This document shows positions 1 to 5,851 of a stretch of DNA of 9,783 bases, piece by piece. The notes beneath the pieces were generated by a model. It made no database searches. It was not told where the DNA came from and saw only the letters and a program-made list of their open reading frames with translations. Source of the stretch: Patescibacteria group bacterium (GTDB lineage: Bacteria > Patescibacteriota > Microgenomatia > UM-FILTER-40-11); NCBI GenBank assembly GCA_023473205.1, contig JAMCYY010000071.1, positions 1 through 9,783 of the forward strand. Direction: 5' to 3'. Each line of letters starts with the position of its first letter. Positions within the stretch are counted from its first letter, which is position 1. The position numbers and the translations under genes were made by a program.

Positions 1-90
1 AAAAGGTCTTTCTTTAGCCGCCACCCGGAAAAACTGGAAAAAAAATTGTTGAAATTAGGCTGGGATATTCATGATGGGGAAAATATTTGA
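1..90 (+). CDS. 3' end of an unrecognised protein (partial)
   Basis: An open frame enters from the left edge and runs 29 codons to a TGA at 88-90. The visible C-terminus is basic and helical in character (RHPEKLEKKLLKLGWDIHDG) and overlaps the start of the next gene by 20 bases in another frame. The Lys/Leu-rich amphipathic pattern looks like coding sequence, and such overlaps are common in compact genomes. Too little remains to name a family. It could be a chance open frame, because only 90 bases can be judged. Confidence 0.45.
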   Translation, partial: KRSFFSRHPEKLEKKLLKLGWDIHDGENI

Positions 91-376
91 CAAGATTTAT
101 GAAGAAGTTAAAAAAATTCCAAAAGGGAAAACTGCTTCATATGGTGAAATTGCCAAAAAAGCGGGTACAACTCCAAGAGTCGTAGGCTTTGCTCTTCATT
201 GTAATCCTGATCCTCAAAATATTCCTTGCCATAGAGTAACTTTTAAAGATGGGAGATTATCACCAGGTTATGTTTTTGGAGGCGAGGGAAAACAAAGAGA
301 GAAATTAGAGAAAGAAGGTGCGATATTAAACGTAGAGACGCCCCGCCGGGGCGTCTCTACAGGTATTGATAAATAA
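71..376 (+). CDS. MGMT/Ogt-type methylated-DNA--cysteine S-alkyltransferase domain protein
   Basis: This 101-residue protein consists only of the DNA-binding/active-site domain of O6-alkylguanine-DNA alkyltransferases; the N-terminal ribonuclease-H-like domain of Ada/Ogt is absent. Visible family marks are the winged-helix segment with Tyr24-Gly-Glu-Ile, the likely arginine finger Arg36 (PRVVG), and the active-site motif Pro52-Cys-His-Arg-Val with acceptor Cys53, followed by a glycine-rich GYVFGG loop. Because Cys53 is present it may transfer alkyl groups, unlike alkyltransferase-like (ATL) proteins that carry Trp there. Short versions like this are often annotated simply as MGMT family or DNA-binding protein. 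Residues 88-97 are encoded by a perfect palindrome, so the natural C-terminus has probably been altered. Start ATG 71 or ATG 74; neither has a strong ribosome-binding site. The gene converges on metK with two bases between the stops. Confidence 0.88.
   Translation: MMGKIFDKIYEEVKKIPKGKTASYGEIAKKAGTTPRVVGFALHCNPDPQNIPCHRVTFKDGRLSPGYVFGGEGKQREKLEKEGAILNVETPRRGVSTGIDK
332..360. repeat. Perfect 29-bp palindromic repeat inside a coding region
   Basis: Two 13-base arms (332-344 and 348-360, arm beginning GTAGAGACG and ending in CCCC) are perfectly complementary around a 3-base loop GCC. It is far more GC-rich than its surroundings. It is read in frame as VETPRRGVST at the end of the MGMT-type gene. 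The outer part GTAGAGACG/CGTCTCTAC resembles dispersed palindromic repeats that I recall from several bacterial genomes (recollection, not searched). It lies 19 bases beyond the metK stop on the other strand, where the RNA hairpin would be followed by CGTTTAAT, so it may also weaken or end metK transcription. Confidence 0.85.
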
Positions 377-378
377 TT

Positions 379-1488
379 TTACATCTTCACTACTTTTTCC
401 CAAGGGAATTCCTCACGGCCAAAGTGGCCATAAGCCGCGGTTTTTTCATAAATCGGCTGTCTCAAATTTAAGCCTTCGATAATGCCGCGCACCGAAAGAT
501 CAAGAATTTTTCCGGCAAAATCTTCAATTAACTTCAGCTCTTTCTTTTCCGTGCCAAAAGTCTCAATGGCCACTGTTAGTGGTTTAGCAATGCCAATCAC
601 GTACGCCACTTGAACCTCACAACGGTCAGCCAGTCCGTTAGCAACAATATTTTTGGCTACGTACCTGGCGCCGTATGCGCCGCTACGGTCAACTTTAGTT
701 ACGTCTTTACCGGAAAAAGCGCCCCCGCCAATCCTTGCCATTCCGCCATAAGAATCAACGACAATTTTTCTGCCGGTAACCCCGGTATCAGTAGCTGGTC
801 CACCAATTTCCCATTTACCGGTGCCATTTAAAATACAGTTATCTTCGGTAACGGAAAATCCATAAGGCTCTAAAACCGGAACAATGACTTCTTTATATAA
901 AATCTTTTGTAAGTCTTCTTTAGTAACACACTGATCATGCGGAACAGCTAAGACTACTTTTTCTACTGCTACCGGCTTGCCGCTTTCATATCTGACTTTA
1001 ACTTCGCTTTTACCATCAGGCCGAAGACAAGGAACTTTGCCATTTTCCCGGAGTTCATCCATTTTTTCAACTAAGCGGTGGGAAAGAATAATCGGCAAAG
1101 GCATTAGTTCTTTGGTTTCATTACAAGCGTAGCCAAACATCATGCCTTGGTCACCCGCACCATCGACATTAGCGCCCATGGCAATGTCAGGTGATTGCTG
1201 ATGGATATAGACGTTAACTGGTGACTCATTGGTAAAGTTAAGAATGGGGTTAGTATAACCAAGTCTTTTAATGACTTTGCGGGCAATATTTTCAAAGTCC
1301 AGTTTTTCCGGGCAAGTAACTTCCCCTGCCATGCAGATCTGGTTAATTGTGACTAAAGTTTCCACAGCAACCCGTGATTTAGGAAAAGCTTTTATTGCTG
1401 CGTCTAAAACCGCATCGGATATCTGGTCACAAACTTTGTCAGGATGACCAGCAGCCACAGATTCTGAGGTGAAATATTGGTAGTTCAT
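379..1488 (-). CDS. metK: S-adenosylmethionine synthetase (methionine adenosyltransferase)
   Basis: MetK makes S-adenosylmethionine from methionine and ATP, releasing phosphate and pyrophosphate. It is cytoplasmic and needs Mg2+ and K+. The 369-residue protein is near the family's usual length and complete. Visible motifs are GHPDK at residues 14-18 (ATP site), the first signature GAGDQGMMFGY starting at 110, a DTGVTGRKIVVDSYGG stretch, and the second signature GGGAFSGKD at 254-262. I chose ATG 1488 because the protein then starts MNYQYFTSESVAAGHPDK as in family members, and because AAAGGAG lies at 1499-1493 just before it. An in-frame ATG at 1530 would add 14 residues without homologous character or a good ribosome-binding site. 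Expression is very likely controlled by the SAM-I riboswitch and terminator upstream, a feedback loop from product to gene. It converges with the MGMT-type gene. Confidence 0.98.
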   Translation of the reverse strand: MNYQYFTSESVAAGHPDKVCDQISDAVLDAAIKAFPKSRVAVETLVTINQICMAGEVTCPEKLDFENIARKVIKRLGYTNPILNFTNESPVNVYIHQQSPDIAMGANVDGAGDQGMMFGYACNETKELMPLPIILSHRLVEKMDELRENGKVPCLRPDGKSEVKVRYESGKPVAVEKVVLAVPHDQCVTKEDLQKILYKEVIVPVLEPYGFSVTEDNCILNGTGKWEIGGPATDTGVTGRKIVVDSYGGMARIGGGAFSGKDVTKVDRSGAYGARYVAKNIVANGLADRCEVQVAYVIGIAKPLTVAIETFGTEKKELKLIEDFAGKILDLSVRGIIEGLNLRQPIYEKTAAYGHFGREEFPWEKVVKM

Positions 1489-1659
1489 TGGACTCCTTTC
1501 ATAAACATTAATAATATGGATTATCGCCATAACTTACTTTTCGCCTTAGCAGGTTTCTGCTGCGGCTCAAAGAGCGTTTATTGGCGGGTTGTTTGCGTTT
1601 GTTTAAATAGTTTTTTTAAAAAAACATTCTTAATAATAATTGAATTATTGAATTGCAAA
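1489..1659 (-). other. Untranslated leader between attenuator and metK, with Shine-Dalgarno site
   Basis: About 170 bases separate the terminator from the metK start. I see no gene here. AAAGGAG (1499-1493) sits four bases before the ATG and is the likely ribosome-binding site. Small potential hairpins occur: AGCAG-AAAC-CTGCT, an AATAATT/AATTATT inverted pair, and T7A7 at 1611-1624. None resembles a known regulatory RNA family that I recognise. The length is notable because a transcriptional attenuator usually sits closer to its gene. Confidence 0.55.
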
Positions 1660-1690
1660 GCAAACAAAAAAGCTCTCCAAAAGAGAGCTT
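1660..1690 (-). terminator. Intrinsic terminator of the SAM-riboswitch expression platform
   Basis: Read on the minus strand, AAGCTCTC (1690-1683) pairs perfectly with GAGAGCTT (1677-1670) around a five-base loop TTTTG, and is followed by a run of T from 1670 to 1665 and then GTTTG. This is a standard Rho-independent terminator. It lies about 30 bases downstream of the aptamer and about 180 bases before the metK ATG, as expected for a transcriptional OFF switch. Confidence 0.93.
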
Positions 1691-1738
1691 AACGAATTTT
1701 TTGTCCCACTTTACATTGGACCGTATCGTTCCTTTTGG
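1677..1738 (-). promoter_or_regulatory. Candidate antiterminator pairing of the SAM riboswitch
   Basis: On the minus strand, CCAAAAG (1738-1732) is complementary to CTTTTGG (1683-1677), and AACGA (1730-1726) is complementary to TCGTT (1695-1691). These pairings would occupy the loop and part of the second arm of the terminator and would loop out its first arm. They also use bases of the 3' strand of P1 (GATAC, 1727-1723). Antiterminator and P1-plus-terminator states are therefore mutually exclusive, which is the logic expected of a SAM-I OFF switch. The pairings are seen by eye; no free-energy calculation was made. Confidence 0.55.
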
Positions 1739-1843
1739 GTCTAGCTTTAGCACCCCGAGCTGAAAGGGCAATTGCCCTAGCGTGTCGAAGGGTTGCTGGA
1801 CGGATCATCAGGCTAGTTCCTTCCTCGTCCTCTTGATACCTGT
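1720..1843 (-). promoter_or_regulatory. SAM-I (S-box) riboswitch aptamer
   Basis: The minus strand carries the SAM-I conserved core in order: ATCAAGAG (1837-1830), a P2 arm with the kink-turn-like GATGATCC, CAGCAACC (1797-1791), GGTGCTAA (1754-1747) and GGAACGATAC at the 3' end. P1 is GTATC (1839-1835) with GATAC (1727-1723). P2 is GGACG (1830-1826) with CGTCC (1802-1798). The P2-loop pseudoknot is CTAGC (1816-1812) with GCTAG (1745-1741). P3 is long and contains AGGGC-AATT-GCCCT (1778-1765) near its tip. SAM binding to such aptamers stabilises P1 and favours the downstream terminator. Its place in front of metK fits product feedback. Exact boundaries are approximate. Confidence 0.95.
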
Positions 1844-1848
1844 TAGAA

Positions 1849-1877
1849 AGTAAAGCTTATTTTTTTTCTTCTGTCAA
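1849..1877 (-). promoter_or_regulatory. metK: Promoter of the metK riboswitch transcript
   Basis: On the minus strand a perfect -35 box TTGACA (1877-1872) is followed after 17 bases by TTTACT (1854-1849; four of six bases match TATAAT). Transcription would start near 1842, a few bases before P1 of the riboswitch, which is where the RNA should begin. The agreement between promoter spacing and aptamer start supports both calls. Confidence 0.8.
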
Positions 1878-1917
1878 TAATCAGTTTTAACGAATATTTC
1901 TTCTCATAAAATTCGGA

Positions 1918-1925
1918 TGTATAAT
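1918..1925 (+). promoter_or_regulatory. -10 box for a leaderless transcript
   Basis: A perfect TATAAT (1920-1925) preceded by TG lies seven bases before the ATG at 1933. A start site at the usual distance falls on or next to the A of that ATG. No convincing -35 box is seen (TTTCTT at 1897-1902 is the best-placed hexamer), and there is no ribosome-binding site, so translation would be leaderless. The promoter is divergent from that of metK. Confidence 0.65.
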
Positions 1926-1932
1926 ATAGCCA

Positions 1933-2118
1933 ATGACGAAAAAGCACGAAAAGAGGACTTTTTTAAGAGCCAAGGAAAAAACAGTGGTTGTTAATCCTAA
2001 AAAATTTTTAGGCAGAAAAATTTTAGGGGTAATTTTTATTATCATTGGTTCCTTACTTTTAATTTTTTCCTTTGTTTATTTTTATTTCTTGCCTAATTTT
2101 TCTTATGGCCGAAGATAA
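1933..2118 (+). CDS. Small single-pass membrane protein, function unknown
   Basis: This 61-residue protein has a strongly basic N-terminus (about residues 1-28, rich in Lys and Arg), one hydrophobic helix at about 29-54 (ILGVIFIIIGSLLLIFSFVY) and a short basic tail. By the positive-inside rule the N-terminus should be cytoplasmic. I do not recognise a family. The gene starts just after a TATAAT box without a ribosome-binding site, so it is probably leaderless. Its end overlaps the next gene by 14 bases, suggesting translational coupling. It opens the run of plus-strand genes leading to prfB and ftsEX. Short length makes the call less certain than for the larger genes. Confidence 0.65.
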   Translation: MTKKHEKRTFLRAKEKTVVVNPKKFLGRKILGVIFIIIGSLLLIFSFVYFYFLPNFSYGRR

Positions 2119-2545
2119 AAAAGAACCGTCACTTGCCAGAAGGGCAGGTTTAACCTTAATTTCACTTTTGGCAGTAATTGTTCTTGGTTGGCTTTTCCTT
2201 TATGGAAAGATTAAGGCTAAAGAATTGCTTTCGCCGATCTTAGGTAAAATCCCTAAAGATGAAACAGGCCTTGTTAAATCAACGGAAGAAGTTTTAGGCA
2301 GTGCGATTGAAAGAATTAAAGGTAAGGAAACTTTGCAAGTGGCGGCGGAAAAAAGCAGTCAATTTTTTGAAACATCAGATTATGCAGAGCCTGCTCGGGA
2401 GATACGGGAAGATGTCAAAAGTAAAGTTAATGAAGTTGTTGATTCGGCTAAAGAACTTCCTACCCGGGAGTTAAAAGTTATCCAACGCCAGATATGCAAA
2501 GAATGGCTGGGAGAAGAAGTGGCAACAGAGAGTGGAAGCAATTAG
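2105..2545 (+). CDS. Membrane-anchored hypothetical protein
   Basis: Starting at ATG 2105 (MAEDKKEPSLARR), the 146-residue protein has a charged N-terminus, one hydrophobic segment at about residues 15-34 and a long, charged, probably helical region at about 35-146. The helical region is rich in Glu and Lys and was not recognised. It probably has a cytoplasmic N-terminus and an outer helical domain. An upstream TTG in frame would extend the protein into the transmembrane part of the preceding gene's sequence and is less likely. There is no clear ribosome-binding site; the 14-base overlap with the preceding gene suggests coupled translation. The stop lies 13 bases before the chosen prfB start, so it is probably co-transcribed with prfB. 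No function is proposed. Confidence 0.75.
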   Translation: MAEDKKEPSLARRAGLTLISLLAVIVLGWLFLYGKIKAKELLSPILGKIPKDETGLVKSTEEVLGSAIERIKGKETLQVAAEKSSQFFETSDYAEPAREIREDVKSKVNEVVDSAKELPTRELKVIQRQICKEWLGEEVATESGSN

Positions 2546-2558
2546 GAACAACAATTAT

Positions 2559-3644
2559 ATGGATGAAATTATAGAAAAGATTAAAGATTTAAAACAAAGC
2601 TTACTCTTACTTGAAAAGAGTCTCAGAATTGAAGAGAAAAAAGTCGAAGTTCGGCGGTTGGAAATTGAAACAAGTCAACCTGGTTTTTGGGAAGATACTC
2701 AAGAAGCCCAAAAAAAAACCAAACTTTTATCTCTAGAAACTGAAGAAATTAATCAGGTTGAAAATTTAGCCCGGCGGATCAATGAAATAGAGGAAATTGC
2801 CAATTCAGAAGAAGCGAATTTACTTATTGAAGATTTAAAAAAAGAAATTGTCTCTTTAGAAAAACAAATGGAAAAGATGGAAATTGCCACTTATCTTTCT
2901 GGCCCTTATGACAAAGGTTCGGCAATTCTTTCAATACATTCTGGTCAAGGGGGAACTGAAGCAATGGATTGGGCTTCAATGTTGGAAAGAATGTACCTTC
3001 GGTTTGCTGAGAAAAGAGGTTGGAAAGTAGATATTGTGGACCAACTTCCCGGGGATGAGGCTGGGATTAAGAGTGTCACGATGACAATTAGCGGACCTTA
3101 TGTTTATGGATATTTGCGGGGTGAACGAGGAACTCATCGCTTAGTGAGGCAATCCCCTTTTAATGCCGACAAGTTAAGGCAAACCTCATTTGCCTTAGTG
3201 GAAGTTTTACCTGAAATAGAAGAAACTGAAGAAATTTCTATACCGGAAGCAGATTTAGAGTGGGAATTTTTTCGTGCTTCTTCCCATGGCGGTCAAAATG
3301 TTCAAAAAGTTTCCACGGCAGTTCGTTTACACCACAAACCAACAGGTATCGTTACCACCAGTCAAAGTGAACGATATCAGGAAAGGAATCGTGAAATTGC
3401 CTTAAAACTTTTAAGGGCAAAACTTTGGCAGCTTGAAGAAGAGAGAAGGGAAAAAGAAAAGAAAGTCCTTAAGGGTGAATTTAAATTAGCTGCCTGGGGA
3501 AACCAAATTCGTTCTTATGTTTTGCATCCTTATAAAATGGTTAAAGATTTACGGACTGATTATGAAGTAAGTGATCCTTTTGGGGTTCTTGATGGTGATC
3601 TTGATGGCTTTATTGAAGCTGAATTGAAACTTCTTCATTCATAA
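2559..3644 (+). CDS. prfB: Peptide chain release factor 2 (RF2)
   Basis: RF2 recognises UAA and UGA stop codons and triggers hydrolysis of peptidyl-tRNA on the ribosome. The 361-residue protein shows an N-terminal helical domain, the codon-recognition tripeptide Ser199-Pro-Phe that distinguishes RF2 from RF1 (PxT), and Gly244-Gly-Gln in SSHGGQNVQKVSTAVR, the peptidyl-transferase-centre motif. Both positions are close to those of Escherichia coli RF2. ATG 2559 is chosen; a GTG at 2532 in frame would overlap the upstream gene and has no better ribosome-binding site. AGGA at 2544-2547 is 11 bases from the ATG. The programmed +1 frameshift common in prfB is absent: the frame is continuous and the place of CTT-TGA reads CTT-GAA. 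A prfB-ftsE-ftsX order is found in many bacteria, here with one extra gene in between. Confidence 0.97.
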   Translation: MDEIIEKIKDLKQSLLLLEKSLRIEEKKVEVRRLEIETSQPGFWEDTQEAQKKTKLLSLETEEINQVENLARRINEIEEIANSEEANLLIEDLKKEIVSLEKQMEKMEIATYLSGPYDKGSAILSIHSGQGGTEAMDWASMLERMYLRFAEKRGWKVDIVDQLPGDEAGIKSVTMTISGPYVYGYLRGERGTHRLVRQSPFNADKLRQTSFALVEVLPEIEETEEISIPEADLEWEFFRASSHGGQNVQKVSTAVRLHHKPTGIVTTSQSERYQERNREIALKLLRAKLWQLEEERREKEKKVLKGEFKLAAWGNQIRSYVLHPYKMVKDLRTDYEVSDPFGVLDGDLDGFIEAELKLLHS

Positions 3645-3650
3645 TCGGTC

Positions 3651-3679
3651 TTGTGGTCAAAGTATTGTTATGTTATTCT
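3651..3679 (+). promoter_or_regulatory. Possible extended -10 promoter after prfB
   Basis: TTGTGG (3651-3656) and TATTCT (3674-3679) are 17 bases apart, and the -10 is preceded by TGT, giving an extended -10 element. The hexamers are only fair matches to TTGACA and TATAAT. It would serve the gene at 3789 and possibly ftsEX. No terminator hairpin is seen between prfB and this site. Confidence 0.3.
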
Positions 3680-3716
3680 TAACCAGGTAGGAATTATGCG
3701 TTGTATGTTTAAATAA

Positions 3717-3745
3717 GTCAAACTTTAGGGGTTAAACCGTATAAT
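3717..3745 (+). promoter_or_regulatory. Promoter candidate for the gene at 3789
   Basis: A perfect TATAAT (3740-3745) lies in the 144-base gap after prfB. The best-placed -35 hexamer is GTCAAA (3717-3722), with a 17-base spacer, a weak match. Transcription would start near 3752 and give a leader of about 37 bases ending in the strong ribosome-binding site AGGGAGG (3776-3782), six bases before the ATG at 3789. Confidence 0.5.
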
Positions 3746-3788
3746 CTCTATCAAGCATAATTTTTTGAAATATTAAGGGAGGTAAAAC

Positions 3789-4247
3789 ATGGAGGAAAAT
3801 ACAAATTTTGTTCCTGAATCTTTAACTAAGATTGCTCGCCCATCTTCAGCAAATCCTTTTATTTTTGTCTTGATTGTTTTTTTTATTGTTTCAGGAATTG
3901 TCAGTGGTTACTTTTTGGCTAAAAGAAACCAAAAAAGTTCCGCTGCATCAGCAACTGTGGGTACGGTTAGTAAAGATAAGATTGTCAAAGGTAGTGAATT
4001 TGGGGTAAAAGATGTTTCCACTTTTAAAGATACTGCCACTGGTAGTTTGGAAGCAGGTGGCTTAGAGGGTGAAGGGACTCACAAGATAATCCGTGAAGGT
4101 GGACCCAGCCAGACAGTATATGTCATTTCTTCTGTCTTAGATCTTGATCAATTTGTCGGTAAAAAAGTCCAAGTTTGGGGGGAGACAATGAAAGCCCAAA
4201 AAGCCGGTTGGTTAATGGATGTTGGAAGGATTAAAATTTTAGAATAA
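3789..4247 (+). CDS. Membrane-anchored hypothetical protein with possible small beta (OB-like) domain
   Basis: The 152-residue protein has a short cytoplasmic-type N-terminus, one hydrophobic segment at about residues 24-44 (FIFVLIVFFIVSGIVSGYFL), a Ser/Ala/Lys linker and a C-terminal domain. The last 45 residues (VYVISSVLDLDQFVGKKVQVWGETMKA and onward to IKILE) have the alternating pattern and the 'fixed length, Val-Gly-Lys-x-Val-x-Val-x-Gly' stretch typical of small beta barrels with an OB-like fold. This is inference from pattern only. It has the strongest ribosome-binding site in the window (AGGGAGG, six bases before ATG). It lies between prfB and ftsE, 43 bases before the ftsE start, and may be part of the same envelope module. 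No function is assigned. Confidence 0.8.
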   Translation: MEENTNFVPESLTKIARPSSANPFIFVLIVFFIVSGIVSGYFLAKRNQKSSAASATVGTVSKDKIVKGSEFGVKDVSTFKDTATGSLEAGGLEGEGTHKIIREGGPSQTVYVISSVLDLDQFVGKKVQVWGETMKAQKAGWLMDVGRIKILE

Positions 4248-4264
4248 GTGGCAAAAGTTATTAA

Positions 4265-4284
4265 TCCTGAGCATAGTCAAAGGA
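4265..4284. repeat. Short dispersed-repeat-like element before ftsE
   Basis: The 20-base stretch TCCTGAGCATAGTCAAAGGA has the look of a common intergenic bacterial repeat of the form CCTGAGCnnnGTCGAAGG (family resemblance from memory). Its last bases AAAGGA (4279-4284) are six bases before the ftsE GTG and form its Shine-Dalgarno site. A related-looking segment (CTTCGACACGCT) occurs in the P3 arm of the metK riboswitch. Confidence 0.45.
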
Positions 4285-4290
4285 CTGCCC

Positions 4291-4989
4291 GTGATAAGTT
4301 TTGAAAAAGTTGCGCGAAAATTTGGACCAATAACTGCTTTAGAAGAGATTACCTTTTCAATTGAGAAAGGTGAGTTTGTTTTTTTAACCGGGCCTTCCGG
4401 TGCAGGAAAATCAACTTTAATTAAGCTTATTTTGGGAGAATATTTACCTTCTGGTGGGGAAATTGCCATAAACGGGGAAAAGATCAGTAAGATTCCCAGA
4501 CGCAAACTTTATCTTTGGCGGCGTAAGTTGGGGGTTGTTTTTCAGGATTATAAACTTCTTTGGGATAAGACAGTTTGGGAAAATATTGCCTTACCTTTAC
4601 AGATTCGCCATCTTAGTACTTTAGAAATTAATTCAAGAATTGAAAAGATGCTGGCGTTAATTGGTTTAAGTGATCGGGGAAATTTATTCCCCGCCCAATT
4701 GGCCGGAGGAGAATTACAACGTACTGCTTTAGCCAGGGCAGTAATTACTGCCCCGGAAATTTTATTAGCGGATGAGCCGACAGGTAACCTTGACCCCAAG
4801 ACTTCGCTGGAGATGATGAAACTCTTTAAAGAAATCAACCGAAGCGGTACCACGGTTTTAATGGCAACTCATAATGCGGAAATTGTTGATTCGCTAAAAG
4901 CAAGAGTTATCGAACTTTCAAAAGGCAAAATTATTCGTGATGAGAAAGAAGGTAAATATTGCCGTCATGAGGATAAAAAAGATGATTAA
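4291..4989 (+). CDS. ftsE: Cell-division ATP-binding protein FtsE
   Basis: FtsE is the ATPase of the FtsEX complex, an ABC-type mechanotransmitter at the division site that controls peptidoglycan hydrolases outside the membrane. The 232-residue protein shows Walker A GPSGAGKST (34-42), the Q-loop Gln85 in VVFQDYKLL, the ABC signature LAGGE (137-141; LSGGE is more usual), Walker B ILLADEPT with Asp161/Glu162, and the H-loop His194. FQDYKLL and the short length favour FtsE over other ABC ATPases, and the partner gene ftsX follows directly. It starts with GTG at 4291; AAAGGA at 4279-4284 is the ribosome-binding site. The C-terminal tail is highly charged, and its end overlaps the ftsX start by 8 bases. 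Confidence 0.96.
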   Translation: MISFEKVARKFGPITALEEITFSIEKGEFVFLTGPSGAGKSTLIKLILGEYLPSGGEIAINGEKISKIPRRKLYLWRRKLGVVFQDYKLLWDKTVWENIALPLQIRHLSTLEINSRIEKMLALIGLSDRGNLFPAQLAGGELQRTALARAVITAPEILLADEPTGNLDPKTSLEMMKLFKEINRSGTTVLMATHNAEIVDSLKARVIELSKGKIIRDEKEGKYCRHEDKKDD

Positions 4990-5851
4990 AACCTTAAGCC
5001 GCCGACTTTTCCGTTCACCATATCAGTCTTTAGCCGCAATTTTAATTGTTTCAATTTCCTTGTTTGTTATTTGTGTTTTTTTCCTTTTAGGCGCTGGTTC
5101 TGAAGCCGTTCTTCGTTACTTTGAATCCCGGCCACAAGTAAGCGCTTTTTTGAAAGACGAAGCCAAGACGCAAGAAATAGAAACTTTGAAAACAAAAATT
5201 CAAGAGAACAGCAAAGTCAAAAGCGTTGAATTTGTTTCTAAAGAACAAGCCTTAAATATTTATAAAGAGCAAAATAAAGATAAACCATTATTAATGGAAA
5301 TGGTGACCGCCAAGATTTTACCCGCAAGTTTAGAGGTTTCTACTTACGATTTGTCTTCTTTAAAACAAATATCTGAGGAATTGAAACAAGAAAAAATTGT
5401 TGAGGATGTAATTTTTCAGGAAGATGTTATTGTTGCTTTAACTGTCTGGGTCGGTACAATCAGAAAAATTGGTTTAATGTTAGCGATTTTCCTGGTTCTC
5501 GTTTCAATTCTGACTATTATTGTTATTTTAGGTTTGAAGATATCACAAAGAAAAGATGAAATCGAAATTCTTAAACTTTTAGGGGCTTCAACTAGTTATA
5601 TCTGTTGGCCTTTTTATTTAGAAGGAATTGTTTATGGCTTAATGGCAGCTTTTATTTCTTGGGGGGCTGGTTTCCTTTTACTTTTATATGCTACACCGTT
5701 TTTAGTTAAATTTTTAGCGGGAATTCCTTTACTGCCGGTACCTCTGTCTTTCGTTCTTTTTGTTTTAGCTGGACTTATGGCTCTGGGAACTTTAGTTGGT
5801 TTTTTTGGCAGCATCTTGGCAGTTTCTCGCTTTAGCCGGATGTTCAGATGA
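4982..5851 (+). CDS. ftsX: Cell-division permease-like protein FtsX
   Basis: FtsX is the membrane half of FtsEX. The 289-residue protein has the family layout: TM1 at about residues 17-38, a large outer domain at about 39-155 (starting after RYFESRPQVSAFLKDE), then TM2-TM4 in the C-terminal part. The conserved stretch ISQRKDEIEILKLLGASTSYICWPFYLEG follows TM2. The outer domain is the part that contacts a coiled-coil hydrolase or activator in other bacteria, and such a protein is encoded directly downstream. ATG 4982 is chosen because GAGGA (4969-4973) is eight bases upstream and the protein then begins MIKTLSRRLFRSPYQS, as FtsX proteins do. ATG 4967 and ATG 4940 in frame are alternatives that would overlap ftsE more. 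The stop overlaps the next ATG as ATGA. Confidence 0.95.
   Translation: MIKTLSRRLFRSPYQSLAAILIVSISLFVICVFFLLGAGSEAVLRYFESRPQVSAFLKDEAKTQEIETLKTKIQENSKVKSVEFVSKEQALNIYKEQNKDKPLLMEMVTAKILPASLEVSTYDLSSLKQISEELKQEKIVEDVIFQEDVIVALTVWVGTIRKIGLMLAIFLVLVSILTIIVILGLKISQRKDEIEILKLLGASTSYICWPFYLEGIVYGLMAAFISWGAGFLLLLYATPFLVKFLAGIPLLPVPLSFVLFVLAGLMALGTLVGFFGSILAVSRFSRMFR

Noticed and set aside
610..831. Open frames antisense to metK, ftsE, ftsX, the surface protein, vanZ and similar genes
   Set aside because: They overlap well-identified genes in full, have no recognisable domains or ribosome-binding sites, and their length follows from the codon use of the true gene.
1486..1530. Longer metK beginning at ATG 1530 (14 extra residues)
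   Set aside because: The extra residues (MAIIHIINVYERSP) do not look like a MetK N-terminus, and the AAAGGAG site directly precedes ATG 1488, which gives the family-typical start.
1611..1624. T7A7 tract as a second terminator before metK
   Set aside because: An A/T-only self-complementary run with no GC stem or loop is not a credible Rho-independent terminator.
2559..2640. Programmed +1 frameshift in prfB
   Set aside because: The RF2 frame is continuous from the start codon; no CTT-TGA-C site or internal stop is present where the frameshift usually lies.
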